Assembly (NCBI RefSeq): GCF_009792795.1
Contig: NZ_VKHQ01000009.1
Span: 377-64,376, forward strand
Reading direction: 5' to 3'
Length of the DNA: 64,000 nt
From: Cognatiluteimonas profundi
Lineage (GTDB): Bacteria; Pseudomonadota; Gammaproteobacteria; Xanthomonadales; Xanthomonadaceae
Shown here: piece by piece, positions 25,521 to 33,748 of the stretch
Layout: every line of letters starts with the position of its first letter
How positions within the stretch are numbered: the stretch's first letter is position 1
Made by a program: the position numbers and the translations under genes
Notes under the pieces: generated by a model
Told to the model about the DNA's origin: nothing
The model's input: the letters and a program-made list of their open reading frames with translations, nothing else
Database searches by the model: none

Positions 25521-26643
25521 CGGGCATCTCCGTCCCGCCCAGCGCCTGCAGCAGTTGGTCGAAGTCGGCGGCCACCTGCTCCGGTCCGAGGCGTAGCACC
25601 GCCTGGCGCGCGGCCATCGCCATGCCGCCGCGAAGCACCGGTTCGCTCGCCAGTCGCACGCAAGCCGATACGAACGCGTCCTCGTCGCCGTCGCTGACGG
25701 CCGCGCCATGGACGCCATCGCGGATGGCTTCGCGCGCAGCGCCACGGTCGAAGGCGATGGTGGCGATGCCGCTGGCCATTGCCTCCAGCGTCACGTTGCC
25801 GAAGGTCTCCGTCCGGCTCGGGAACAGGAAGATGTCCGCGCTGGCGAAATGTCGTGCGAGGTCCTCATCGCGGCGGATGCCGCAGAAGATGAAGTCGGGA
25901 TTGTCGCGGGCCAGTTGCAACCTCGCCGGTCCGTCCCCGACGAGGACGAACCGGGCATCGGGTCGCGTGGCCTGCAACGTCCGGAAGGCGCGCACGGCCA
26001 GTGCGAGGTTCTTTTCCGGGGCCAGCCGGCCGACGTGGATCACCGCCAGGGCGTCCGCGCCGACGCCCCAGCTGTCGCGCGTTGCCTGGTCGCGACGCGC
26101 GGGATGGAACAGCCGTGTGTCGACCGCACGCGACAGTCGCACGGGGTTGGCGAAGCCGGCATCGCGCAGGAAATCCTGCAGCTCCTGCGTGGGGACGAGC
26201 GTCGCCTGTCCCTGGTTGTGGAAGCGGCGCATCCAGTGCATCGCGACGGGCTGCAGCAGGGGCAGCCCGTAGCTGCGCATGTACTGGTCGTAGCGCGTAT
26301 GGAAACCGGTGGCCACCGGAATGCCCAGGTGCCTGGCCGCCCGCATCGCCGACCATCCGAGCGGGCCTTCGGTGGCGATGTAGACCGCGTCCGGTGGCGC
26401 TGCCTGCCATGCCGCCAGCAGCGCGCGTGCTGCAGGCAGTCCAAAGCGCAGGCCCGGATAGCGGGGCAGGCCAAGGCCCCGGACCAGCAGTTCCAACGGG
26501 CGGGGCTCGCACGCATCCTGGCGGGGCCTGGCGACCAGCACGTCGTGCCCACGCGCCCGCAGCCCGTCTTCCAGCGCCTGCACGGTCAAGGCAACGCCGT
26601 TGATCTCCGGGGGATAGGTCTCGGTAACGATCGCGTAGCGCAT
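25498..26643 (-). CDS. GT4-family glycosyltransferase
   Basis: 381 aa. N-terminus YAIVTETYPPEINGVALTVQ carries the typical GT4 acceptor loop, and the C-terminal half contains LVGDGPAR, FPSRTETFGNVTLEAMASG (E-x7-E) and the nucleotide-sugar pocket. Closest by style to lipid-head-group sugar transferases (such as MgtA/PimB-like enzymes). Together with the PAP2 phosphatase and the divergent GT4 gene it suggests glycolipid synthesis, an inference. Confidence 0.92.
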   Translation of the reverse strand: MRYAIVTETYPPEINGVALTVQALEDGLRARGHDVLVARPRQDACEPRPLELLVRGLGLPRYPGLRFGLPAARALLAAWQAAPPDAVYIATEGPLGWSAMRAARHLGIPVATGFHTRYDQYMRSYGLPLLQPVAMHWMRRFHNQGQATLVPTQELQDFLRDAGFANPVRLSRAVDTRLFHPARRDQATRDSWGVGADALAVIHVGRLAPEKNLALAVRAFRTLQATRPDARFVLVGDGPARLQLARDNPDFIFCGIRRDEDLARHFASADIFLFPSRTETFGNVTLEAMASGIATIAFDRGAAREAIRDGVHGAAVSDGDEDAFVSACVRLASEPVLRGGMAMAARQAVLRLGPEQVAADFDQLLQALGGTEMPDVALARA

Positions 26644-26785
26644 CGGTCGGCTTCCGTTTCGAGCAATCCTGTCAGCGCCGGATGAAATCGCGGTGTCAGC
26701 AAGGTGACGGAATCAAGACGGTGCCGCGTTCGATGGCCACGTGGCTGACAACGCACTGTCATGCGCGGCCGGTAGCGTCGCCGGC

Positions 26786-28048
26786 ATGGACATCCTCATG
26801 CTGTCGGACGTGTATTTCCCGCGGGTCAATGGCGTGTCGACGTCGATCCGCACGTTCGTGAAATCGCTGCTGGCGATGGGGCATCGGGTCACGCTGGTGG
26901 CGCCGGACTATGGTGTCGACAGCGGGCAGCAAGGGCACGACCGCGAGTTCGGCGACGGTTTCGAAGTGATCCGCCTGCCGGCGCGCACGGTGTTCTTCGA
27001 TCCCGAGGATCGACTGATCAAGTCGAGCGCACTGCGCGAGGTGCTGCCGCGGCTGGCGCGCCGGCACTGGGACATCATCCATGTGCATACGCCTTTCGCC
27101 ACGCATCGGCTGGGCGTGCGCCTGGCAAGGTCGCGCCGCATTCCGCTGGTCGAGACCTACCACACGTATTTCGAGGAATACATCGCGCATTACCTGCCAT
27201 GGCTGGCGCCAGCCGTGTTGCGGAAGATCGCGCGCGGGCTCTCGCGGCGCATCTGCCATGCGGTCGACCACCTGATCGTGCCGACGCAGGAAATGGACGA
27301 CGTCCTGCGTGGTTACGGCGTGCGCACACCCGCCACCGTGATCCCGACGGGCCTGGACCTTGCCGAATTCACCGGCGGCAGCGGCAGCAATTTCCGGTTC
27401 CGCCACGGGATCGATCCCCTGCGTCCGACGATCGTGACCATCAGCCGGCTCGCGATCGAGAAGAACATCGCGTTCCTGTTGCGGGTTGCCCGCGTCCTGG
27501 TCACGAGCTTTCCGGCGCTGTTGTTCGTCGTCGCCGGAGAAGGTCCCGATGCGCAGCGACTGCGGCAACTGGCCGAGCTGCTGGGGCTGGAGCGACACGT
27601 CCTGTTCCTCGGCAACCTGGATCGGCAGTCCGAACTGCTGGACTGCTACCGCGCGGCGAATGCATTCGTGTTCGCGTCACCGACCGAGACCCAGGGGCTC
27701 GTGCTGATGGAGGCCATGGCGCTGGGAGCACCGATCGTGTCGACTGCCGTGATGGGCACGGCGACCGTCCTGCGCGGCGCCAAGAGCGCGCTCACCAGCC
27801 CCGAGGCGGTCACGGAGTTCGCCGACTGTGTCGCGCGGGTGCTGCGCGACCAGCAGTTGCAGGCGTCGCTGTCCGCAGCAGGCCCGCGCGATGCACGACG
27901 CTGGGCGATCGAGGGACTGATGCCGGGGGTCGTCGCCCTGTACGAGGGGCTGGCGGATCGGGCCGCGTACGCGCCCGCGGCATGCACTGCGCAGGCGCGG
28001 CCGGTGCCTCAGGTGCGCCAGCCGGCCCAAGGGAGTCGGGGATCCTGA
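26786..28048 (+). CDS. GT4-family glycosyltransferase, divergent partner
   Basis: 420 aa from the ATG at 26786. DILMLSDVYFPRVNGVSTS opens the fold. HVHTPFATH and TYHTYFEEY lie in the first Rossmann half, and SPTETQGLVLMEAMALG in the second. Same general type as the neighbour but clearly diverged, so not a recent duplicate. A 142-nt divergent spacer separates the two genes. Confidence 0.92.
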   Translation: MDILMLSDVYFPRVNGVSTSIRTFVKSLLAMGHRVTLVAPDYGVDSGQQGHDREFGDGFEVIRLPARTVFFDPEDRLIKSSALREVLPRLARRHWDIIHVHTPFATHRLGVRLARSRRIPLVETYHTYFEEYIAHYLPWLAPAVLRKIARGLSRRICHAVDHLIVPTQEMDDVLRGYGVRTPATVIPTGLDLAEFTGGSGSNFRFRHGIDPLRPTIVTISRLAIEKNIAFLLRVARVLVTSFPALLFVVAGEGPDAQRLRQLAELLGLERHVLFLGNLDRQSELLDCYRAANAFVFASPTETQGLVLMEAMALGAPIVSTAVMGTATVLRGAKSALTSPEAVTEFADCVARVLRDQQLQASLSAAGPRDARRWAIEGLMPGVVALYEGLADRAAYAPAACTAQARPVPQVRQPAQGSRGS

Positions 28049-28193
28049 ATAGGGGGCGCGGTCGATCCGCGTGACGCCCGCGTCGCCTTGCTCGCTTGTG
28101 TGCCGCGACCTTCGCATGGTCGTGAAGTCATCCCTTGTTAAGGTTGCCGTCGTTGGAGGACGACCGTCGTCGTCCATTCGTCAAGGAGCGGCG

Positions 28194-28955
28194 ATGATTT
28201 CGCACCATGACCAATGCGTGTTCGTGCATGTCCCGAAATGCGCGGGCCAGAGCATCGAGAGCTTCTTCATCAAGCGGGTCGGGCTGAGCTGGGAGCAGCG
28301 GGCTCCGCTGTTGCTGCGCCCGAACCACAACCCCGAGCTGGGGCCGCCGCGCCTGGCGCACCTGAAGGCGCGCGAGTACGTGGAGAAGAAGTGGCTGACG
28401 CAGCAGCAGTTCGACACCTACTACCGGTTCGCCTTCGTGCGGAATCCATGGGATCGGACGGCGTCGTTCTATCGGACCGGATACGACCGGGTGTGCTCAT
28501 TCTCGCGTTTCGTGCGGTTCCAGCTGCCGCGGCTGATGGAACGCAAGCCATGGTTCTTCGGTCCCCAGGCGGACTACCTCCACGACGACGACGGCAGGCT
28601 GCTGGTCGATTTCGTGGGGCGATACGAGCGCCTGGCGGCGGATTTCGGGCAGGTGTGCAAGCAGCTCGACATCCCGGACGCCACCTTGCCGCACGCCAAC
28701 GACTCGAACCACGGCATCGGGCGCATCGCCCGCTGGTTGCGGCGGCGACCGCGGCCCTACACGGACATGTACGACTCGCGCAGCAGGACCGCCATCGCGC
28801 GGCTGTACGGCGACGACGTCGATGCGTTCAAGTACCGGTTCCATGAGGACCGCGGGTTGGCATTGCAGCGGACGCCGCGGGCCGAAGCAGACGGTCAACC
28901 AGCGGCGCCGCCGCCGCTGGCTGCCAGCGCCGTCGACACACGCCTGGCCACTTGA
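28194..28955 (+). CDS. Sulfotransferase family 2 domain protein
   Basis: 253 aa from the ATG at 28194, with AAGGAG upstream. HVPKCAGQSIESFF (near 12-25) is the 5'-phosphosulfate loop and VRNPWDRTASFYR (about 81-93) the 3' loop. A Golgi-type/bacterial sulfotransferase of this kind sulfates carbohydrates or lipids. The last 30 residues are alanine/proline-rich. It follows the glycosyltransferase gene after a 145-nt gap and could modify the same glycan, which is inferred. Confidence 0.85.
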   Translation: MISHHDQCVFVHVPKCAGQSIESFFIKRVGLSWEQRAPLLLRPNHNPELGPPRLAHLKAREYVEKKWLTQQQFDTYYRFAFVRNPWDRTASFYRTGYDRVCSFSRFVRFQLPRLMERKPWFFGPQADYLHDDDGRLLVDFVGRYERLAADFGQVCKQLDIPDATLPHANDSNHGIGRIARWLRRRPRPYTDMYDSRSRTAIARLYGDDVDAFKYRFHEDRGLALQRTPRAEADGQPAAPPPLAASAVDTRLAT

Positions 28956-28986
28956 CGCGAGCCAACGCCGGATACGCGGATTCCCC

Positions 28987-29016
28987 AAAAAAAGAGGGAC
29001 GGCCGAAGCCGTCCCC
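28987..29016 (-). terminator. Intrinsic terminator of the fasciclin gene
   Basis: An 8-bp stem GGGACGGC/GCCGTCCC closes a CGAA loop (TTCG on the minus strand, a very stable tetraloop). On the minus strand it is followed by CTCTTTTTTT. It lies 46 nt after the stop at 29062. Confidence 0.9.
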
Positions 29017-29061
29017 CACGTCAACCCTGGCGACGACGAGAACGTCAGGGCATCAGGGCGT

Positions 29062-29724
29062 TCAGGGCATCAGGACCTTGTCGATGACGTGGATCACGCC
29101 ATTGCTCTGCATGACATCGGCAATCGTCACCATCGCAACGTTGCCCTTGCTGTCGGTGAGCGCGATGCCACCGTCGCGTTCGCTTGCGGTCAGGGTTTCG
29201 CCCTGCACGGTCTTGAGCTCGGCCTTGCCGCCGCCCGCGGCGATCTGCGCCTTGAGCGTGGCGGCATCCACCGCGCCGGGGACCACGTGATAGGTCAGCA
29301 CCTTGGTCAGGTCGGCCTTATTTTCAGGCTTGAGCAGTCCGTCGACCGTACCGGCCGGCAACGCCGCGAAGGCCTCGTTGGTCGGCGCGAAGACGGTGAA
29401 CGGGCCCGGACCCTTGAGCGTGTCGACGAGTCCCGCAGCCTTGACCGCTGCCACCAGCGTGGTGTGGTCCTTCGAGTTGACGGCATTGTCGATGATGTCC
29501 TTGTCGGCAGACATCGCCGCGCCGCCGACCATCGGGTTGCCAGCCGGCGCTGCGGCGTCGGAGGCCATTGCATCCGATGCCATCGCGCCGGGCGACGTGG
29601 TGTCGGCGGGCTGGTCGGCCGGGATCGCGGACGAATCGGCGACCGGCGCGGTCGCTTCGGGTTTGTTGCAGGCGGTCAGGGCGCAGGTGGCGACCAGCGC
29701 CAGCGAAAGCAGTGAAGTCTTCAT
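29062..29724 (-). CDS. Fasciclin-domain lipoprotein A
   Basis: 220 aa. Lipoprotein signal ending LTAC (C19), an alanine/proline/threonine-rich spacer (about 20-80), then one FAS1 domain (about 85-220) with TVFAPTNEAFAALP, LTYHVVPGAV and IHVIDKVLMP. FAS1 domains mediate adhesion or bind carbohydrate. It is nearly identical in layout to the next gene upstream, so they are a tandem duplicate. Divergent from an ECF sigma gene. Confidence 0.93.
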   Translation of the reverse strand: MKTSLLSLALVATCALTACNKPEATAPVADSSAIPADQPADTTSPGAMASDAMASDAAAPAGNPMVGGAAMSADKDIIDNAVNSKDHTTLVAAVKAAGLVDTLKGPGPFTVFAPTNEAFAALPAGTVDGLLKPENKADLTKVLTYHVVPGAVDAATLKAQIAAGGGKAELKTVQGETLTASERDGGIALTDSKGNVAMVTIADVMQSNGVIHVIDKVLMP

Positions 29725-29779
29725 CTGGAATCCTCGGTGTATGGGTATCGGTGGTGGGTAATGGATGGCGTCGCCGTGC

Positions 29780-30367
29780 TTACGGCATCAGCACGCTGTC
29801 GACGACATGGATGACGCCGTTCTTCTGGTAGACGTCGGCGGTGGTGACGGTGGACGTGTGGCCCTTGGTGTCGGTCAGCACGACCAAGCCGCCCTGCATG
29901 CCGACCTTGAGCGGTTCGCCCTGCACGGTGGTCAGCGTGGCGCTGCCACCGCCGGCGCGGATCCGCTCGGCGAGCGCCGCACTGTCCAGGCGACCCGACA
30001 CCACGTGGTAGGTCAGGATCTTCGACAGGGTGGCCTTGTTTTCGGGCTTGAGCAGCGTGTCGACGGTGCCCGCCGGCAGCGCGGCGAACGCCGCATTGGT
30101 CGGGGCGAATACGGTGAACGGACCCGGGCCCTTGAGCGTGTCGACCAAGCCGGCGGCCTGGACCGCCGCGACGAGGGTCGTGTGGTCCTTCGAATTCACC
30201 GCGTTGTCGATGATGTCCTTGCTGGCGTACATCGGTGCGCCACCGACGATTGGATTGGCCGGCATGGCGATCGCGGTGTCGCCATGGCTGGCCATGGACG
30301 GGTTGCTCATGCAGGCGCTCAGTGCGATGGCACTCAGCACGGCCAGCGCCACGGGTTTGATGCTCAT
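29780..30367 (-). CDS. Fasciclin-domain lipoprotein B
   Basis: 195 aa. Lipobox LSAC (C19), a short spacer, then a FAS1 domain with the same core words as lipoprotein A (FTVFAPTNAAFAALPAGTVD, LTYHVVSGRL, IHVVDSVLMP). The two FAS1 domains share long identical blocks, which points to an old tandem duplication. A 55-nt gap separates the genes, so both may be on one message. It is divergent from the ECF sigma gene over 185 nt. Confidence 0.93.
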   Translation of the reverse strand: MSIKPVALAVLSAIALSACMSNPSMASHGDTAIAMPANPIVGGAPMYASKDIIDNAVNSKDHTTLVAAVQAAGLVDTLKGPGPFTVFAPTNAAFAALPAGTVDTLLKPENKATLSKILTYHVVSGRLDSAALAERIRAGGGSATLTTVQGEPLKVGMQGGLVVLTDTKGHTSTVTTADVYQKNGVIHVVDSVLMP

Positions 30368-30552
30368 TGGGTCGATCTCCGGAAGATGAAAAGGGACGCC
30401 CTGACTGGCAGGGTCAAGGGCCTATACGGGCCGGGGAGCCGGCCGGATGCAGATTTTTTTGCGGCGGGTTCGCACGCGTGCGGGTGAGTTCGCATACGCT
30501 CTGCCCTGGATCCGGGTCGCGCGACGTGCGCGGCCCATCGGCAGGGGACGGC

Positions 30553-31128
30553 ATGGCCAGTGCGGTGGCAGTCGCTGACGCGGATTCCGCCGCCCTGGCG
30601 GATGGCCTGCTGGCGCGCGTGGCCGGCGGCGACGAGCAGGCCTTCGAGGCGCTGTACCGGCTGGCGTCCGCACGCCTGCTCGGCATCGCGATGCGGGTGC
30701 TGGGCGATCGCGCCGAGGCCGAGGATGTCCTGCAGGATGCCTTCGTCGCGATCTGGGGCAAGGCTGCGCAATTCGATGCACGACGCGCGGGCGCCATGAC
30801 GTGGCTCGGCACGATCGTGCGCAATCGCGCGATCGACCGGTTGCGCGCCATGCCATCGCCGGCGCTGCGCGCGCCCGTTGAGCTGACGGAGACCATCGCC
30901 GATGCAGGTCCGACCCCGGCCGCGGAAGCCGATGCGCACAGCGATCGCGTGCGCCTGGACGACTGCCTCGGACGGCTGGAACCACGCGGGCAGACATTGA
31001 TCCGCACGGCCTTCTTCGAAGGTGCGACCTACGACGAACTGGCGACGCGCACCGGCTCGCCATTGGGTTCGGTCAAGAGCTGGATCCGGCGCGGGCTGCT
31101 GCAGTTGCGGGAGTGCCTGGATCGATGA
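30553..31128 (+). CDS. ECF sigma factor (SigK-like)
   Basis: 191 aa from ATG 30553 (AGGGG upstream). Region 2 has FEALYRLASARLLGIAMRVL, EDVLQDAFVAIW and WLGTIVRNRAIDRLR; region 4 has EGATYDELATRTG and GSVKSWIRRGLLQLREC. It is paired with an anti-sigma gene by a 4-nt ATGA overlap, and a fasciclin lipoprotein lies divergently upstream, the arrangement of the SigK/RskA/fasciclin module. Confidence 0.93.
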   Translation: MASAVAVADADSAALADGLLARVAGGDEQAFEALYRLASARLLGIAMRVLGDRAEAEDVLQDAFVAIWGKAAQFDARRAGAMTWLGTIVRNRAIDRLRAMPSPALRAPVELTETIADAGPTPAAEADAHSDRVRLDDCLGRLEPRGQTLIRTAFFEGATYDELATRTGSPLGSVKSWIRRGLLQLRECLDR

Positions 31129-31892
31129 GCGCCGGACACGACGACACGACATCGATGCTGCCGCCAGGCGACGAACTGCTGGCCGGCGAATACGTCCTCG
31201 GCGTCCTCGACGCCGACATGCGTCGCCAGGTGGAGCAGCGCATGCGCGGCGATGCCGGCTTCGCGCGGCAGGTTGCCGCATGGGAAACGCGCCTCGCGCC
31301 CCTGCTGTCCGAAGCAATGGCGATGGAGCCATCCGCGCATGTCTGGCCGCGCATCCGCACCACGCTCGGCTGGCCTTCCGTGCAGCCTGCGCGCAGGGGT
31401 GTCTGGAACAATGCAGGCTTCTGGCGCGCGGCGACGGGCCTGGCGATTGCGGCGGGCGTCGCAGCCGTCGTCATCGGCCTGCGTACGCCGACGCCGATTG
31501 CGCCACCCGGCGTGCCGGTCGTGGTGCAGGTGCCGACGACCGGGGAGCAGGCCGCCAAACCGGTGGTCGTGCTGGCCCGCGCCAATGGCAGCACTGGCTG
31601 GCTGGCGACGGTCGATCCCTCGCGCACCAGCATCCTGATGGTGCCGGTGCCGACGCCACTGGATCCGTCGGGCCGCGTCGACGAGCTGTGGATCATCCCG
31701 CCAGGCGAGGCGCCGCAATCGCTGGGCTTCGTCTCCAATGAAAAGGCGCACACGATCAAGATCCCGCCCGCGAGCCGTCGTGCGCTGCAAGCCGGCGCGA
31801 CGCTGGCGGTCACGCTGGAACCGCAGGCCGGCATTCCGCATGCCGCGCCCAGCGGCCCGGTCGTGGCCAAGGGCGATATCGCAAGTATCTGA
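31125..31892 (+). CDS. Anti-sigma-K-like membrane protein (RskA-type)
   Basis: 255 aa. The cytosolic N-terminus contains GDELLAGEYVLGVLD, the typical RskA-type sigma-binding helix. One transmembrane span is at about 102-119. The periplasmic C-terminal domain (about 125-255) has the RskA fold, with DELWIIPPGEAPQSLGF. It holds the sigma factor until a signal triggers proteolysis. Start ATG 31125 overlaps the sigma stop. Confidence 0.92.
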   Translation: MSAGHDDTTSMLPPGDELLAGEYVLGVLDADMRRQVEQRMRGDAGFARQVAAWETRLAPLLSEAMAMEPSAHVWPRIRTTLGWPSVQPARRGVWNNAGFWRAATGLAIAAGVAAVVIGLRTPTPIAPPGVPVVVQVPTTGEQAAKPVVVLARANGSTGWLATVDPSRTSILMVPVPTPLDPSGRVDELWIIPPGEAPQSLGFVSNEKAHTIKIPPASRRALQAGATLAVTLEPQAGIPHAAPSGPVVAKGDIASI

Positions 31893-32081
31893 CGCGCATC
31901 TCGCGCGAAGGTGCCGCGCCCGCCGCCGATCCGGTCGGCGCACGCATGCGCGCCAGGCATCGCGCGTTCGTCTCGGCGCAAGCCAGGGCAGTGGTGACGC
32001 GTGCCAACGCTGGCTTGCGCCGAAGCAGTGGAGGTTGTCAGCGTGGCGACGGTCGACCGACCGCGCGCCGCGTTGCAGCCC

Positions 32082-32330
32082 TCAGGTGCGGAACTGGTGG
32101 AAGACCGGGTTTTCCTCGAGCACGCCGTCGGCATCGAGGATGGCGTACTTGCGGGTGTCCGGGTCGTACAGCACGACGAGCGATGACTTGCCCGGCATCT
32201 GCCGTATGAACTTCAAGTCCCAGCCGAAGCGCTCCAGCGTGTTGTACACCACCAGTTGCGCCTCGTTGAGGTGCCGTTTGAGTTCGCGTGATGTTGCGCG
32301 CGCCTGCAGGCGCCGGTCCGACGTGTCCAT
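32082..32330 (-). CDS. Small conserved-looking protein
   Basis: 82 aa from ATG 32330 with GGGGAT upstream. Ordered elements: a basic N-terminal helix (RELKRHLNEAQLVVYNTLER), then GWDLKFIRQMPGKSSLVV and DPDTRKYAILDADG, giving an alpha/beta mini-domain. I do not recognise it. A 130-nt gap separates it from the kinase gene upstream on the same strand. Confidence 0.7.
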   Translation of the reverse strand: MDTSDRRLQARATSRELKRHLNEAQLVVYNTLERFGWDLKFIRQMPGKSSLVVLYDPDTRKYAILDADGVLEENPVFHQFRT

Positions 32331-32459
32331 GGCAGATCCCCCCGAAAGTGCCGGGATGGAGGATACCCGCAAAGCGCAGGTGCAGCGAGCGAGGACGACG
32401 AGCGGTTGGGACGGCGGCGTGGAGGGCGTTTATCGCGGAGCCCGTGGTCCATCAAGGGG

Positions 32460-33638
32460 TCAGGAGAGCGCCGCCTGCTCGAGCCGATCCGCGATCTCTT
32501 CCGCGCTCGGCATGGAATGCCGCGGCAGGTCGATGGTGAAGACGCAGCCATGTCCTGGACGATCGCGCACGCCGAGGCGACCGTGGTTCGCTTCGACGCT
32601 GCGGCGCGAAATCGACAAGCCGAGCCCCAGTCCACTCTTGTCGGCATCGCTCTGGATGAACGGCGCGAACAACGACTCGGCGTCACCCGGCGGCAGGCCG
32701 CCGCAGTGATCCTTGACGTCGATGAGGATGCGGTCTGCCACGGCATAGGCGTGCAACGTCACCTCGCTGCCGGGGTGGGTGAACTTGAAGGCGTTCTGCA
32801 GCAGGTTGCCGACCGCCGAAAACAGCAGGTCGCGATCGGCATCGACGGCCAGGCCGGGATCGACGTCGGAGACCAGCAACACGCAGCCCTTGACCTCCGC
32901 TTCGAGTTCACCGGCGGATTTCAACTCGGAAATGAAGTTGGCGAGCGAAAACAGCTGGTGCTGCACGACAACACCGGCGCTGATGCGGACTTCGGCCAGC
33001 GAGCGGTCGATGAGGTTGCGCAGGCTGACGAGGCTGCGATCGAGCACGGCGCCGGTGGCGCTCGCAAGACCGACGCTGCCCGACTTGATCACGGTCAGCG
33101 CGAGGGTCGCGGTGCTCAGGTGGTTGCGCAGCTCGTGTGCGAAATCGCCAAGGCGCTCGTTGAGTGCGTCCGCCTGGCGGTCGGCGACTACGAAGTCGCG
33201 CTGGTAGCCGTACTCGGTGAGCGCATTGGCAATGGCGTTGTCCAGGCAGCGATTGAGCGTGCGGAATTCGTCGACCTTGATCGGTGCGTCCCGCTCGAAC
33301 GCCAGGTCGGTGATCGACTGGCACAGGTCGCCGTAGTCGTGGACGAGCTCTTCGACGGTGAATCCGTGCTGCATCATTTCGCGGCCGTGCGCGGCGGCGG
33401 ATTCGCCCATCTCCGACAACGCCGGTTTGCCGCCACCGGTCGGTCCGGAAACTTCGCGACTACGCATGGGCTCCGCGCTCTGCTCGACCTGCAGGGTCTT
33501 GATCAGCTGCTCGAGGAAAACGCTGATGCCATGATCGAGTTCGCGCGTGGTCGAGCCGGGCAGCGCACGCGCGGCGACCTTGGCCCGGCAACGGGCGATG
33601 AGTTCGGTGCGGTTGCCCGCCAGGAAGAGATGCATCAT
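32460..33638 (-). CDS. Soluble sensor histidine kinase
   Basis: 392 aa, no transmembrane segment. An N-terminal helical sensor (about 1-155) is followed by the phosphoacceptor motif FAHELRNHLSTA and the ATPase domain (NLLQNAFKFTHPGS, then DKSGLGLGLSISRR). The proline usual after HELRN is a histidine here. No response regulator is adjacent, so it is an orphan kinase; the N-terminal region resembles RsbR-type co-antagonist domains only in being helical, so no input is claimed. Confidence 0.9.
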   Translation of the reverse strand: MMHLFLAGNRTELIARCRAKVAARALPGSTTRELDHGISVFLEQLIKTLQVEQSAEPMRSREVSGPTGGGKPALSEMGESAAAHGREMMQHGFTVEELVHDYGDLCQSITDLAFERDAPIKVDEFRTLNRCLDNAIANALTEYGYQRDFVVADRQADALNERLGDFAHELRNHLSTATLALTVIKSGSVGLASATGAVLDRSLVSLRNLIDRSLAEVRISAGVVVQHQLFSLANFISELKSAGELEAEVKGCVLLVSDVDPGLAVDADRDLLFSAVGNLLQNAFKFTHPGSEVTLHAYAVADRILIDVKDHCGGLPPGDAESLFAPFIQSDADKSGLGLGLSISRRSVEANHGRLGVRDRPGHGCVFTIDLPRHSMPSAEEIADRLEQAALS

Positions 33639-33748
33639 GGCTTCACGTTACGCTGACGGCGGATCAGGACCCGTGACATGCGCGCAAACGGCTCTGCGCC
33701 GCCATCGAGGCTGTTCATGAAGCACCGGACTGCGCAAAACGGCAGGGG

